From the NCBI RefSeq assembly GCF_003206695.1, contig NZ_PZJN01000009.1, positions 379,407 to 427,573 of the forward strand: 48,167 bases of DNA, written 5' to 3'. Origin of the DNA: Salinicola halophyticus. GTDB lineage: Bacteria; Pseudomonadota; Gammaproteobacteria; Pseudomonadales; Halomonadaceae. Each line of letters starts with the position of its first letter. Within the stretch, counting starts at the first letter, position 1. This document shows, one piece after another, positions 25,431-36,658 of the stretch. A program made the position numbers and the translations under genes. Below the pieces are notes generated by a model. It did not search any database. It saw only the letters and a list, made by a program, of their open reading frames with translations, and had not been told where the DNA came from.

Positions 25431-26387
25431 TCAAGCACCTCCGTGGTCATTGGGACCGCCATCGAAATCGAATCCGGCATCGTTGGCGGCCGTGCCGGGA
25501 AGCGTGATACCCGGATAGACCTTGACCACGGCGATGTCGTCTTCGCGACCGAGACCTTGCGCCGAGGCCAGCGTGAACTGGCTCAACGCCTGGGCGGTAA
25601 GTGGCAGCGGGAATTTGTCGCGATGGGCGGTGTCATGAACGATGCCGAGATCCTTGACGAAGATGTCCACCGCCGAGTGCGGGGTGTAGTCGCCGGCCAG
25701 GATGTGCGGCACGCGATTCTCGAACATCCATGAATTGCCGGCGCTCTGGGTGATCACCTCGTACAGCGTTCGCGGATCGCACCCGCCACGAATGCCGTAG
25801 GCCATCGCCTCGGCGGCCGCGGCGATATGCACCCCGGCGAGCAGCTGGTTGACCAGCTTGACCTGCGAACCCTGACCCAGCCCGTCTCCCAGACGAAATA
25901 CCTTGGCGGCGAGGGCGTCGAGCACGTTTTCGGTACGCTCGAACAGCGTCGCGGGTCCGGAAGCCATGATCGTCAGCTGACCGGCGGCCGCCTTGACCGA
26001 CCCGCCCGAGATCGGCGCATCGAGCAGGTGAATATCGTGGGCCGCCAGATCGATGCCCAGCGCCTGCACGTCATCCGGCGCGCAGGTTGCACACGAGATG
26101 ACCACGCTATCCGGCGCGAGCCCCGGTAGCAGCCCGCCGTCGCCGAACAGCACCGCTCGGGTCTGCTCGGCGTTGACCACTACGGTCAGCACGATCTCGA
26201 CCTCGGCGGCCATCTCCGCCGGGGTGGCCACGGCATGGCCGCCGGTCTCGCCGAAGCTCGCCCGCGCTTCCTCGCGCAGGTCGCAGCCCCAAGTCTCGAA
26301 GCCGGCGCGGACCAGCGAGGTGGCCATGCCCATTCCCATCGAGCCCAGCCCGATGACCCCGACCCGTGGTCGTTGTGAAATGCTCAT
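25431..26387 (-). CDS. ltnD: L-threonate 2-dehydrogenase
   Basis: LtnD oxidises L-threonate to 2-oxo-tetronate with NAD+. The 318-residue protein is a beta-hydroxyacid dehydrogenase: Rossmann motif GVIGLGSMGMGMATSL near 10-25, substrate loop DAPISGGSVKAAAG, and the catalytic-lysine helix QVKLVNQLLAGVHIAAAAEA. The start at 26387 lies in the ATGA overlap with the gntR stop and is set by homology; a long frame running on into gntR is not real. With OtnI, OtnK and OtnC it forms a full route from L-threonate to dihydroxyacetone phosphate. Confidence 0.9.
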   Translation of the reverse strand: MSISQRPRVGVIGLGSMGMGMATSLVRAGFETWGCDLREEARASFGETGGHAVATPAEMAAEVEIVLTVVVNAEQTRAVLFGDGGLLPGLAPDSVVISCATCAPDDVQALGIDLAAHDIHLLDAPISGGSVKAAAGQLTIMASGPATLFERTENVLDALAAKVFRLGDGLGQGSQVKLVNQLLAGVHIAAAAEAMAYGIRGGCDPRTLYEVITQSAGNSWMFENRVPHILAGDYTPHSAVDIFVKDLGIVHDTAHRDKFPLPLTAQALSQFTLASAQGLGREDDIAVVKVYPGITLPGTAANDAGFDFDGGPNDHGGA

Positions 26388-27214
26388 TGCGGGTTGTCTC
26401 CCGTATGTTCTGTCGATTCCGATACCGATACCGATTCCGATTCCGAGGGCGTGACGGCCACCGAGCTGCGCTGCGCTTCCACGCGCTCGAGCGCGCTCTT
26501 GAGAAGGTCTGTAGGCGCCTGACGCAGGCGCGTTTCGGCATGTTCCAGATGAATGGCGGCGGCGCGAGCGGCGGCTTCGGCATCGCCAGCGGCAATGGCG
26601 TCGAGTATGGCCTGATGCTCGCCGACCACCTGCAGCATGAAGGTCTCGCGCAGTGACTCGTTGGTGCGCGTCACGCGGATCGCGTGGTGCAGAAAACGGT
26701 TGTAGAAATCGAGCACGGCGGTGAAATGCGTATTGTTGGCCGCTTCGGCGATGGTGCGATGAAAGGCGAGATCCTGATCGACCCCGGAAAGCCCCGCTTC
26801 GACGGCTTCGTCGATATCCACCATGGCGTTGCGAATTCGGCGCAGCTGAGAGAGCGTGCGCCGTTCGGCGGCCAGACGCGCGGCTTCCACTTCCAGCGGC
26901 CGACGCAGTTCCAGCACCTCGATCACCGACTGAATGTCGGGATCGGGAATCGCCAGGCGCAGCGATACCGTGGGCGACTCGGCGACGAAGCTGCCGCTGC
27001 CGCGACGCGAGGTGACCAGGCCACCGTTGCGCAGCATCGAGATCGCCTCGCGCACCACCGAGCGGCTGATGCCGTAACGCTCGCCCAGCGCTGCCTCGGT
27101 GGGCAGGCGCGCGCCGCGACCCCATTCGCCGGCCTGGATGGCATCGCTCAAGCGCTGGGCCACCTGCTCGGAAAGCTGCGGGCCGCGTGACGGCTGTTCC
27201 TGGGTTTCACTCAT
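26384..27214 (-). CDS. FadR-subfamily GntR regulator of the threonate locus
   Basis: This 276-residue protein has an N-terminal winged helix (about 12-80: LSEQVAQRLSDAIQAGEWG, LPTEAALGERYGISRSVVREA, GGLVTSRRGSGSFV) and a C-terminal all-helical FadR/FCD ligand domain (about 100-235, with FHRTIAEAANN and GEHQAILDAIAAGD carrying metal-ligand histidines). It is first in the minus-strand operon and divergent from denD, so it most likely represses both sides and responds to a sugar acid. An ideal FadR-type operator sits in the gap. The last 25 residues are a Ser-Glu-Val repeat tail from a hexanucleotide repeat and are not part of the family. Confidence 0.9.
   Translation of the reverse strand: MSETQEQPSRGPQLSEQVAQRLSDAIQAGEWGRGARLPTEAALGERYGISRSVVREAISMLRNGGLVTSRRGSGSFVAESPTVSLRLAIPDPDIQSVIEVLELRRPLEVEAARLAAERRTLSQLRRIRNAMVDIDEAVEAGLSGVDQDLAFHRTIAEAANNTHFTAVLDFYNRFLHHAIRVTRTNESLRETFMLQVVGEHQAILDAIAAGDAEAAARAAAIHLEHAETRLRQAPTDLLKSALERVEAQRSSVAVTPSESESVSVSESTEHTGDNPQ
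26414..26443. repeat. hexanucleotide repeat in the gntR 3' end
   Basis: Five CGATTC/CGATAC units stand in tandem, encoding the SESESVSVSES-like tail of the regulator. Units are six bases, so gain or loss keeps the frame and only changes tail length. Confidence 0.8.
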
Positions 27215-27335
27215 GTGTTTTCACTCACGCTGAAAACGCCTTATGCGTTCGTCGAAGATCCGACTCGGCGGACGCCGCCATGATGGCGATTGGCGACGCT
27301 CTCCGACCAATGGCGGTATTGCCTGTGCGGCTAAT

Positions 27336-27346
27336 TTGTCAGACAA
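27336..27346. promoter_or_regulatory. FadR-type GntR operator
   Basis: TTGTCAGACAA is a perfect palindrome that fits the FadR-subfamily consensus TNGTNNNACNA. It lies in the 222-bp gap between gntR and denD, about 120 bp from gntR and 90 bp from denD. It probably lets the regulator control both directions. Confidence 0.65.
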
Positions 27347-27436
27347 GATGTTAAATCGCAAAGGTCAGCGCAATTCGCCTTTGGTCAATTGAGCGCCGTT
27401 CAGTGAACGAAGGCAGCGCCGCAAAGGAGCAACGCC

Positions 27437-28396
27437 ATGCATGTGATCGTGACGGGAGGCGCCGGCTTTCTCGGGGCCAGACTGATTCAACAGCTGCTTG
27501 CGGGAGAGGCGTCGATCGAGGGGCAGGCCATCACGCGGGTGACGTCGATCGACCTGGCGCCGTGCCCGGTAACCGACGATCGGGTCGAATCGTTGACCGG
27601 TGACGTCGCCGATCCGGCACTGATCGAGCAAGCGCTTGGCGACGACACCGGCGCCGTCTGCCATCTGGCGGCGGTGGTGAGTTCTCAGGCGGAAGCCGAC
27701 TTCGAGCTCGGCATGCGGGTCAATCTGGACGCCACGCGCACGCTGCTGGAAGCATGCCGGGCCCATCCGAAGCGGCTGCGATTCCTGTTCGCCAGCTCGC
27801 TGGCGGTGTTCGGGCCTGGGCTGTCGCAGCCGGTTCCGGAGGCGATCGGCCCGCAACCACGTTCTTCCTACGGGGCGCAGAAGGCGATGGGTGAGTTGCT
27901 GGTCAACGACTACAGCCGGCGCGGTTTCGTCGACGGTCGTGTCTGTCGCCTGCCGACCATCGTGGTGCGCCCCGGCAAACCCAATCAGGCGGCCTCGTCG
28001 TTTGCCAGCTCGATCATTCGCGAGCCGCTTGCGGGCGTCGAGGCGATCTGCCCGGTGGATGCCGGCCTGCCGCTTTGGCTCTCCTCGCCCCGCGCCGTGG
28101 TCGCCAATCTGGTCCATGCGCTGTCCCTCGAGGGAGAGGCGCTGGGCGATTGGCGCACGCTCAACCTGCCCGGCATCACGGTGACGGTGAACGAGATGCT
28201 CGACGCGCTCGAGCGCCAGGCTGGCACCGCCGTCCGCGATCTCGTGCGCTTCGAGCCGGATGCCGGCATCGATGCCATCGTGGCCAGTTGGCCGGGCGGG
28301 CTGGAGACCGAACGACCTCTGGGGCTCGGTTTCCGGGCCGACAGCGATTTCGACGCCATTATCCAAGCCTATCTCGAGGACGAACTCGATAACTGA
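27437..28396 (+). CDS. denD: D-erythronate dehydrogenase
   Basis: DenD oxidises D-erythronate with NAD+ to 2-oxo-tetronate, which OtnI then accepts. The 319-residue protein is an extended short-chain dehydrogenase: GGAGFLGARL near 8-17 (NAD-binding), HLAAVVSSQAE near 75, the catalytic Ser in FASSLAVFG and the Y-x3-K pair in SSYGAQKAMGELL, and RLPTIVVRPGKPN typical of the DenD group. It is divergent from the gntR-ltnD operon. AAAGGAG precedes the ATG. With ltnD it lets the locus take two substrates into the same OtnI-OtnK-OtnC route. Confidence 0.88.
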   Translation: MHVIVTGGAGFLGARLIQQLLAGEASIEGQAITRVTSIDLAPCPVTDDRVESLTGDVADPALIEQALGDDTGAVCHLAAVVSSQAEADFELGMRVNLDATRTLLEACRAHPKRLRFLFASSLAVFGPGLSQPVPEAIGPQPRSSYGAQKAMGELLVNDYSRRGFVDGRVCRLPTIVVRPGKPNQAASSFASSIIREPLAGVEAICPVDAGLPLWLSSPRAVVANLVHALSLEGEALGDWRTLNLPGITVTVNEMLDALERQAGTAVRDLVRFEPDAGIDAIVASWPGGLETERPLGLGFRADSDFDAIIQAYLEDELDN

Positions 28397-28552
28397 CCCG
28401 CTCTCTGACAAGACGTGCCGGACCCGAATAGATCCGTTCCTTCAGCAGGCAACAACACTCAATAATGCCCACAATGAGTTCATGCCATGACAGACGCCAC
28501 TGTCGCTGGCCCATGGGGCCTGGTGTACCCATTCCCCACGAGCCGCGTTGCT

Positions 28553-28640
28553 GCTTCAAATACGTTCAGGCAAGGCGCGGGACGCAGACAATGGTTTGCC
28601 CTTATCCAGTCGCGCAACGCCGCATGAGCGTATTTGAAGC
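28553..28640. repeat. inverted repeat between denD and the permease
   Basis: GCTTCAAATACG (28553-28564) and CGTATTTGAAGC (28629-28640) are perfect 12-bp inverted copies with a 64-bp centre, and weaker pairing continues on both sides. It may be a REP- or MITE-like element. The 360-bp gap 28397-28757 has no gene; it also holds the hairpin CCTTGG/CCAAGG at 28694-28710, before the permease. Confidence 0.5.
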
Positions 28641-28757
28641 GCAACCCGAAGGGACTGGCCGATTTTCCCGTGATACGTCGTCGCTCGTATAACCCTTGGA
28701 ACCACCAAGGCTGAAACTCGCTCCTGGTCTCACGGAAAAACCGGCTCAGTCGCGGCC

Positions 28758-30140
28758 GTGAAAATGGGTAGACCAGGCCCTTTCATCATCGGCCTGGGTA
28801 TCGCCATCTTCGTGATGATCGCGCTGGTGCTGAGGACCCGCGTTCATGCGCTACTCGCCCTGGTCATCGCCGCGTCGATCGCCGGCCTGATCGGCGGCAT
28901 GTCGCCCAATGCGGTAATCGATTCGATCACCACCGGCTTCGGCAAGACGCTTTCCACCATCGGTCTGGTCATCGGCTTCGGGGTGATGATGGGGCGAATT
29001 CTCGAGGTCTCCGGTGCCGGCCAGCGCATGGCCTATTCGATCCTCAAGTTGCTCGGCAAGGATCGCGAGGATTGGGCAATGGCGATTACCGGCTATATCG
29101 TCTCGATCCCGATCTTCTGCGACTCCGCCTACGTGATCCTCAATCCACTGGTGCGGGCGCTGGCGCGCAACAGCGGGCGCTCGGTGCTGACGCTGGGCAT
29201 CGCGCTGGCCTCGGGGTTGGCGGTCACCCATAGCGCGGTACCGCCAACGCCGGGGCCGCTGGGCGTCGCCGGTATCTTCGGTGTCGATATCGGCCTGATG
29301 ATCGCCTGGGGCCTGGTCTTCACCGCGCCGGCGCTGATCGTGATGGTGCTTTACGCCCGTTTCATGGGGCCGCGAATCGAGGCGATGATCGAGCGTGACG
29401 TGCCGGGATCGCTGAAACGCGACACCGAAGACGACCCGCTTGCGGCGCACCTGGATGAGAGCGAGCTATCGACGTTGTTCAAGTCGGTGCTGCCGATCGG
29501 GTTGCCGATTCTGTTGATCTTTCTCAACACGCTGGTGACGGCGGTGGTGGGCGACAGTGATGCGCCGGGCATCGTCGTTCAGATCGTCCAGTTCATCGGC
29601 AACCCGGTGATCGCGGTGGGCATCGGCGTGCTGGTGGCGGTCTACGGTCTGGTGCCGAAAATGCCCAAGGATCAGGTCCTGGCGCATCTGGAAAAAGGCG
29701 TCGAAAGCGCCGGTATCATCCTGCTGGTGACCGGTGCCGGGGGCGCGCTGGGTGCCGTGCTGCGGGCCAGCGGTGCCGGTGACTACATCGGCGAAAGCAT
29801 TGCCGGACTGGCGCTGCCGGCGGTGCTGATCCCGTTCATCATCGCCACGCTGGTGCGCTTCGTGCAGGGCAGCGGCACGGTGTCGATGATTACCGGCGCG
29901 TCGATCTCGGCGCCGATCCTGGCCTCGATGCCGGACGTCAACATGGTGCTGGCGGCTCAGGCGGCGTGTCTCGGCGGGCTATTCTTCAGCTACTTCAACG
30001 ACAGCTACTTCTGGGTCGTCAATCGCCTGCTCGGGGTCAAGACCGCCAAGCATCAACTATTGGTGCTATCGGTGCCGACGACGTTGGGCTGGGCCACCGG
30101 GCTGGTGGCGCTGCTGATCGCCAACGCCTTCGTGGGTTGA
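28758..30140 (+). CDS. GntP-family sugar-acid:proton symporter
   Basis: This is a 460-residue inner-membrane permease with about 12 hydrophobic segments. Family signs are [19 protein letters not shown] near 48, [15 protein letters not shown] near 117, [13 protein letters not shown] near 154 and [10 protein letters not shown] plus [15 protein letters not shown] near the end. GntP members carry gluconate, glycerate and related acids. In this locus threonate or erythronate is the likely substrate. The start is GTG at 28758 or ATG at 28764, neither with a good ribosome-binding site. It is co-directional with denD and 41 bp before the dehydratase. Confidence 0.9.
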   Translation: MKMGRPGPFIIGLGIAIFVMIALVLRTRVHALLALVIAASIAGLIGGMSPNAVIDSITTGFGKTLSTIGLVIGFGVMMGRILEVSGAGQRMAYSILKLLGKDREDWAMAITGYIVSIPIFCDSAYVILNPLVRALARNSGRSVLTLGIALASGLAVTHSAVPPTPGPLGVAGIFGVDIGLMIAWGLVFTAPALIVMVLYARFMGPRIEAMIERDVPGSLKRDTEDDPLAAHLDESELSTLFKSVLPIGLPILLIFLNTLVTAVVGDSDAPGIVVQIVQFIGNPVIAVGIGVLVAVYGLVPKMPKDQVLAHLEKGVESAGIILLVTGAGGALGAVLRASGAGDYIGESIAGLALPAVLIPFIIATLVRFVQGSGTVSMITGASISAPILASMPDVNMVLAAQAACLGGLFFSYFNDSYFWVVNRLLGVKTAKHQLLVLSVPTTLGWATGLVALLIANAFVG

Positions 30141-30181
30141 GGGAAAAAGGCCAACGACATCCCCTGAACAGGAGTCATGCA

Positions 30182-31354
30182 ATGAAAATCACTCGAGTCC
30201 GCGCCCGCGTATTCGAATGGAAGGGCGAGACGGTGGCGCCCAAGGCGCACTTCTGTACCAACGCCATGGACGCGCTGTGGGATCGCGGTGATGCGATGCA
30301 GAGCTTTCGCTTCCACGGCTGGGCGGTGATCGAGATCGAGACCGACAGCGGTCTCGTCGGGCTCGGCAACGTGGCGCTGGCCCCTAGGGTCGCCAAGACC
30401 ATCGTCGATCAGCATCTGGCGCCGCTGATCGTGGGCCAGGATCCGTTCGACTACGAATACCTGTGGCAACGCATGTACCGCGCCACGCTGGCCTGGGGGC
30501 GGCGCGGCATCGGCATGGCGGCGATCTCCGGTGTCGATATCGCGATCTGGGATCTGATGGGCAAGGCGCTCGACAAGCCGGTGTTCAAGCTGCTCGGCGG
30601 TCGTACCAAGGAGAAGATCCCGTGCTACGCCTCCAAGCTCTACCATGACGATCTCGACGTGATGCAGGCCGAGGCGCAGGGCTATCTCGATCAGGGGTTC
30701 CAGGCGATGAAGATGCGTTTCGGCTATGGGCCCAAGGACGGGCCGAAAGGCATGCGCGAGAACCTCAAGAGCGTCGCTGCGGTGCGGGAGGTGATCGGCG
30801 AGGATATCGACCTGATGGCCGACTGCTACATGGGCTGGAATCTCGACTACGCCCGGCGCATGTTGCCCAGGCTGGCGCCGTTCGAGCTGCGCTGGCTGGA
30901 GGAGCCGGTGATTGCCGATGACATCGATGGCTACGCGGAGCTCAACCGCATCGCGCCGATGCCGATTTCCGGCGGCGAGCACGAGTTCACCGTGCACGGT
31001 TTCCGTCAGTTGCTGGAGAAGCGTGCGGTCTCGGTGATCCAGTACGACACCAACCGGGTTGGCGGTATCACCGTGGCGCGCAAGATCAACGCCATGGCAG
31101 AAGCGTTCGAGGTGCCGGTGATCCCGCATGCGGGGCAGATGCACAACTACCATCTGACGATGTCGTCGTTGGCATCACCGATGTCGGAGTTCTTCCCGGT
31201 GAATGATGTCGAGATTGGCAACGAGCTTTTCTACTACCTGTTCGAGGGCGATCCCGAGCCGGTCGAGGGACATCTCGATCTGGCCGACGACGTGCCGGGG
31301 TTAGGTCTTTCCCTCAACGAGCGTTATCTCGACGGTTTTAATATCCTCGAGTGA
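30182..31354 (+). CDS. enolase-superfamily sugar-acid dehydratase (rhamnonate dehydratase-like)
   Basis: The 390-residue protein belongs to the mandelate racemase/muconate lactonising family and should dehydrate an aldonic acid to a 2-keto-3-deoxy acid using Mg2+. Metal ligands are seen in LMADCYMGW (Asp), RWLEEP (Glu) and SGGEHEF (Glu), and the general base in [10 protein letters not shown] (His). The order and spacing resemble RhmD. AGGAG lies 10 nt before the ATG. It shares an operon with the GntP permease. The substrate is open: L-rhamnonate, L-lyxonate or a four-carbon acid. The known threonate route has no dehydratase, and no keto-deoxy aldolase lies nearby. Confidence 0.82.
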   Translation: MKITRVRARVFEWKGETVAPKAHFCTNAMDALWDRGDAMQSFRFHGWAVIEIETDSGLVGLGNVALAPRVAKTIVDQHLAPLIVGQDPFDYEYLWQRMYRATLAWGRRGIGMAAISGVDIAIWDLMGKALDKPVFKLLGGRTKEKIPCYASKLYHDDLDVMQAEAQGYLDQGFQAMKMRFGYGPKDGPKGMRENLKSVAAVREVIGEDIDLMADCYMGWNLDYARRMLPRLAPFELRWLEEPVIADDIDGYAELNRIAPMPISGGEHEFTVHGFRQLLEKRAVSVIQYDTNRVGGITVARKINAMAEAFEVPVIPHAGQMHNYHLTMSSLASPMSEFFPVNDVEIGNELFYYLFEGDPEPVEGHLDLADDVPGLGLSLNERYLDGFNILE

Positions 31355-31426
31355 TTCGCTACGGCGGCGCGAGGGCTTTCGCGCCGCCCATCACTCGATC
31401 ACATCACGTCACTGCACCCTATCACT

Positions 31427-31966
31427 TCACCACATCCGCTTGAGCAGGTTGTCCCTGCGCATGAACTGATGCCAGACCACCGCGGCGATATGCAAGCCGA
31501 TCACGTAGTAGAACACCGTTCCCAGCGTCTTGTGGATCGATTCCAGCGAGTGGCCCACATGCGGCAACACGCCGAAGGGCGAAGGGACCGCCAGCGACGT
31601 ACCGGGGATCGGGATAGCGCCTTCACTTAGCCATACTGTCGAGATGCCCAGCAGCGGCTGCGCGAACAGAAACACGTAGAGCGCCCAGTGGGTGATGCGC
31701 GACAGCAGTTCGAGCTTCGGGTGCAGTGGCGGCGAAATGGGTGGCGGAGAATTCCGGAGGCGTTCGAGCAATCGGGGGATCGCCAACAGGAGCACGCCGA
31801 TACCCGCCCAGAAATGGCTCTGGAGCAGAAAAGCCGGTATGCCGGTATCGCGCGGGAAGACTTCCGTCGACAGGATGAGCGCGTAGGCCAGCACGACCAG
31901 TGCGGCAACCGTCCAGTGAAAGTGACGGGCTTTTGCCGAATATCGGTTGGTGGGCGTGATGTTCAC
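31427..31966 (-). CDS. cytochrome b561
   Basis: This 179-residue inner-membrane protein has four hydrophobic segments and the histidines expected for two b-type hemes: ARHFHWTVAALVV (first helix), QSHFWAGIGVLLL (second), ITHWALYVFLF (third) and HKTLGTVFYYVIGLHIAAVVWH (fourth). It fits the CybB/YodB-type b561 family, which passes electrons between ubiquinol and acceptors such as superoxide. It ends RRDNLLKRMW, usual for the group. It stands alone, convergent with the dehydratase. The start at 31966 is set by homology. Confidence 0.9.
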   Translation of the reverse strand: MNITPTNRYSAKARHFHWTVAALVVLAYALILSTEVFPRDTGIPAFLLQSHFWAGIGVLLLAIPRLLERLRNSPPPISPPLHPKLELLSRITHWALYVFLFAQPLLGISTVWLSEGAIPIPGTSLAVPSPFGVLPHVGHSLESIHKTLGTVFYYVIGLHIAAVVWHQFMRRDNLLKRMW

Positions 31967-32114
31967 GACATGTGACCTCTGATGGACGAGCCAGCATCCA
32001 TCCTAGACGGCTTCAGCTTAGGGCTGACTTAAGCCTGCGGCTCGCGCACCGCCTTCAAGCGCATCCGCCGTGGTGCGTCCTGCAGCACCACGGCGTGAGG
32101 CCATCATGAACCTG

Positions 32115-33041
32115 TCAGGGCTTTTTGGCCTGCAGGCGTTCAGCCAGCCAGGCGCGGGTGCCGGGATGGCCGCTGCGCTCGGCCCGTTCGGCAAGGTCCA
32201 GCGCGAGTTCGACGTCGCCGGCCTTGAGCGCAGCGTCGATCATGCGGCGGTAATCGAAATCCGGCGCATTGGTCGTTGTGGTCGGAGCCGTCGTTGTGGC
32301 CGGCGCGGCCGCGCTGGGCTGCGGGCGGGAGCCGGACGTCTGAGGCATCTGCGCGGGGTTGCTGCCAAGCAGTGGCGCCATGCCGGTGTCGCGAGTCAGC
32401 GAGGCGATCTCGAGCGACACTTCGCCAGTCGCGGCGTGCGTGGCGCGAGGGTCCGGGCCGGCGGGTTCGGCGAGACCTCTCACCCGGGCGTAGGCTTTCT
32501 CTTCCGATTCGTAGGGCGTCGATGCCTGGCGATCTTCATCGCTGGTGTAGATGACGACGTACTGGGCATCCGCCCCCGGCGTCAAACTGAATTCTCCCGC
32601 CAGGCGCGCGGCAGTAAAGCCGGTGGGACGACGTACCTTAAGTGAATCGCTCGATACCTTTCTGACCGGCTGGAAGTTCGCGTCGAGCACCAGGATCGTG
32701 GGTGCGAAGACCTGGCCGTCGCGAATCGAGCTGGAGACGCTCAAGGCGATCGGCCCGTTGTTGCGGGGTAGCTCGAAGGCCTGGAAGAAACTCTTGCCGT
32801 CGCCGAAATCATGAGCCGGGGACTGCGGGGTGAAGTTCAACGTCAGCGTCTCCTCCGCCGTGATCGGGCGGTAAGGCAAACTGGCGAGAGAGCTGCAACA
32901 GTCCGTCGTGCGCGCCAGCGCCTGCTGCCCTTCCTGCGCCGGGAGGGTTGGAGAGTGGGGCGCCATCAGCGGTGTACTACATCCCGCCAGGGCAATGAGT
33001 ACCGTGCTCAACGGCACGATCAGTCGATACGAACGCAACAT
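32115..33041 (-). CDS. malM: MalM-family maltose operon lipoprotein
   Basis: MalM is a periplasmic protein of unknown exact role linked to LamB. This 308-residue copy has a lipoprotein signal (LSTVLIALAGC, cysteine at 24), a beta-rich body with DDCC-like TTDCCSSLASLPY, FTPQSPAHDFGDGKSFFQAFELP and APTILVLDANFQPVR, then a Pro/Ala/Thr-rich linker (about 245-265, with PATTTAPTTTTN) and a C-terminal helix pair. The start at 33041 has AGGAG 8 nt upstream; the open frame to 33173 is not needed. It lies 100 bp after lamB on the same strand, as in E. coli, but malK, malEFG and malT are not in this window. Confidence 0.87.
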   Translation of the reverse strand: MLRSYRLIVPLSTVLIALAGCSTPLMAPHSPTLPAQEGQQALARTTDCCSSLASLPYRPITAEETLTLNFTPQSPAHDFGDGKSFFQAFELPRNNGPIALSVSSSIRDGQVFAPTILVLDANFQPVRKVSSDSLKVRRPTGFTAARLAGEFSLTPGADAQYVVIYTSDEDRQASTPYESEEKAYARVRGLAEPAGPDPRATHAATGEVSLEIASLTRDTGMAPLLGSNPAQMPQTSGSRPQPSAAAPATTTAPTTTTNAPDFDYRRMIDAALKAGDVELALDLAERAERSGHPGTRAWLAERLQAKKP

Positions 33042-33112
33042 TCGGCAACTCCTGCTGGAGACGAAAACGGCCCCGGGGCATGAAGCCGCCGGAGCCCAAA
33101 GGATCGAAACAG

Positions 33113-33131
33113 CGCGAGCATGGCTCTCGCG
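33113..33131 (-). other. intercistronic hairpin between lamB and malM
   Basis: CGCGAG and CTCGCG pair across a 7-nt loop in the 100-bp gap. No T-run follows, so it is more likely to stabilise the lamB message 3' end or reduce malM expression than to terminate. Confidence 0.4.
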
Positions 33132-33141
33132 ATTGTGGGGA

Positions 33142-35731
<2,590 letters not shown>

Positions 35732-36427
35732 ATGTCCATACCCAAGGAGCGCCACTACTCCGATCGTGTGGGTTGGCTGCGGGCGGCTGTGCTGGGCGCC
35801 AACGACGGTATCGTTTCCATCGCCAGCCTGATCATCGGCATGGCGGCGGCGGGCGCGACGCTGGCCGGCGTGTTGACCGCGGGCGCCGCCGGAGCAGTCG
35901 CCGGGGCGATGTCGATGGCGGCGGGAGAGTACGTCTCGGTCAGCTCGCAGAAGGATACCGAGCATGCCGATCTGGCGCGCGAAAGGCGTGAGCTGGACGC
36001 CAACTACGAGTTCGAAACCCGTGAGCTGGCGGAAATCTACGAGGCGCGAGGCTTGTCCACCGCGCTGGCGCATGAAGTGGCCCAGAAGCTGATGCATCAC
36101 GACGCCCTGGCCGCTCACGCTCGCGATGAATTGGGTTTCAGCACGGTCAACGCGGCACGCCCGTTGCAGGCGGCGCTGACGTCGGCACTGACCTTTCTTG
36201 CCGGCGCGGGGTTGCCGATCATCGCCTCGCTGATGGCGCCACGACACGCCATTTCGGTGGTCGTTGCCGCCGGTTCGTTGGTGGCGCTCGGCCTGCTGGG
36301 GATACTGTCGGCGAAAGTCGGTGGTTCGCGCCCGCGGGTGGCCGTGGTGCGGGTCACTGTATGGGGGTTGATGGCCATGGCTGCAACGGCTGCGGTCGGC
36401 TGGTCCTTTGGTGTGGCCGGGACCTGA
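35732..36427 (+). CDS. VIT/CCC1-family iron/manganese transporter
   Basis: VIT1/CCC1 proteins move Fe2+ or Mn2+ across membranes. This protein of about 231 residues has the family start SDRVGWLRAAVLGANDGIVS, a first helix pair with SLIIGMAAAGATLAGVL, the conserved GAMSMAAGEYVSVSSQ (metal-contacting), a cytosolic helical part with Glu- and His-rich residues, and three C-terminal membrane segments. The start is uncertain: 35732 begins just before the conserved part, but in-frame ATGs at 35627, 35672 and 35702 would add a charged tail, and none has a clear ribosome-binding site. It stands alone. Confidence 0.88.
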   Translation: MSIPKERHYSDRVGWLRAAVLGANDGIVSIASLIIGMAAAGATLAGVLTAGAAGAVAGAMSMAAGEYVSVSSQKDTEHADLARERRELDANYEFETRELAEIYEARGLSTALAHEVAQKLMHHDALAAHARDELGFSTVNAARPLQAALTSALTFLAGAGLPIIASLMAPRHAISVVVAAGSLVALGLLGILSAKVGGSRPRVAVVRVTVWGLMAMAATAAVGWSFGVAGT

Positions 36428-36658
36428 TCGGGCACGCATCGGCTGTCTCGAGCCAGGCTTAAAGGGGGGCCGGCCACGACTTGCCGAGCTCGTACCCTTC
36501 AACTAAGACTGTTGTTCATTGGCAGACAAGCCATTGGCAGGTAAGCCATCTGCACGAAGTCGGCCTGAACGAGTGACGTCTGCTTGACGGCTGACTCGAT
36601 TCAGTTCGTTTGCCTCGTCCAGTGCATAACCCAACCCCGAGCCAAGGAGCGGCCAACG

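Noticed and set aside
25431-27125. 564-codon frame that appears to extend ltnD far upstream
   Set aside because: The upstream part runs antisense-free through gntR in another frame and reads as low-complexity Arg/Ser; LtnD starts at 26387.
30053-31153. 366-codon antisense frame opposite the dehydratase
   Set aside because: It is His- and Arg-rich, a common product of reading GC-rich genes backwards.
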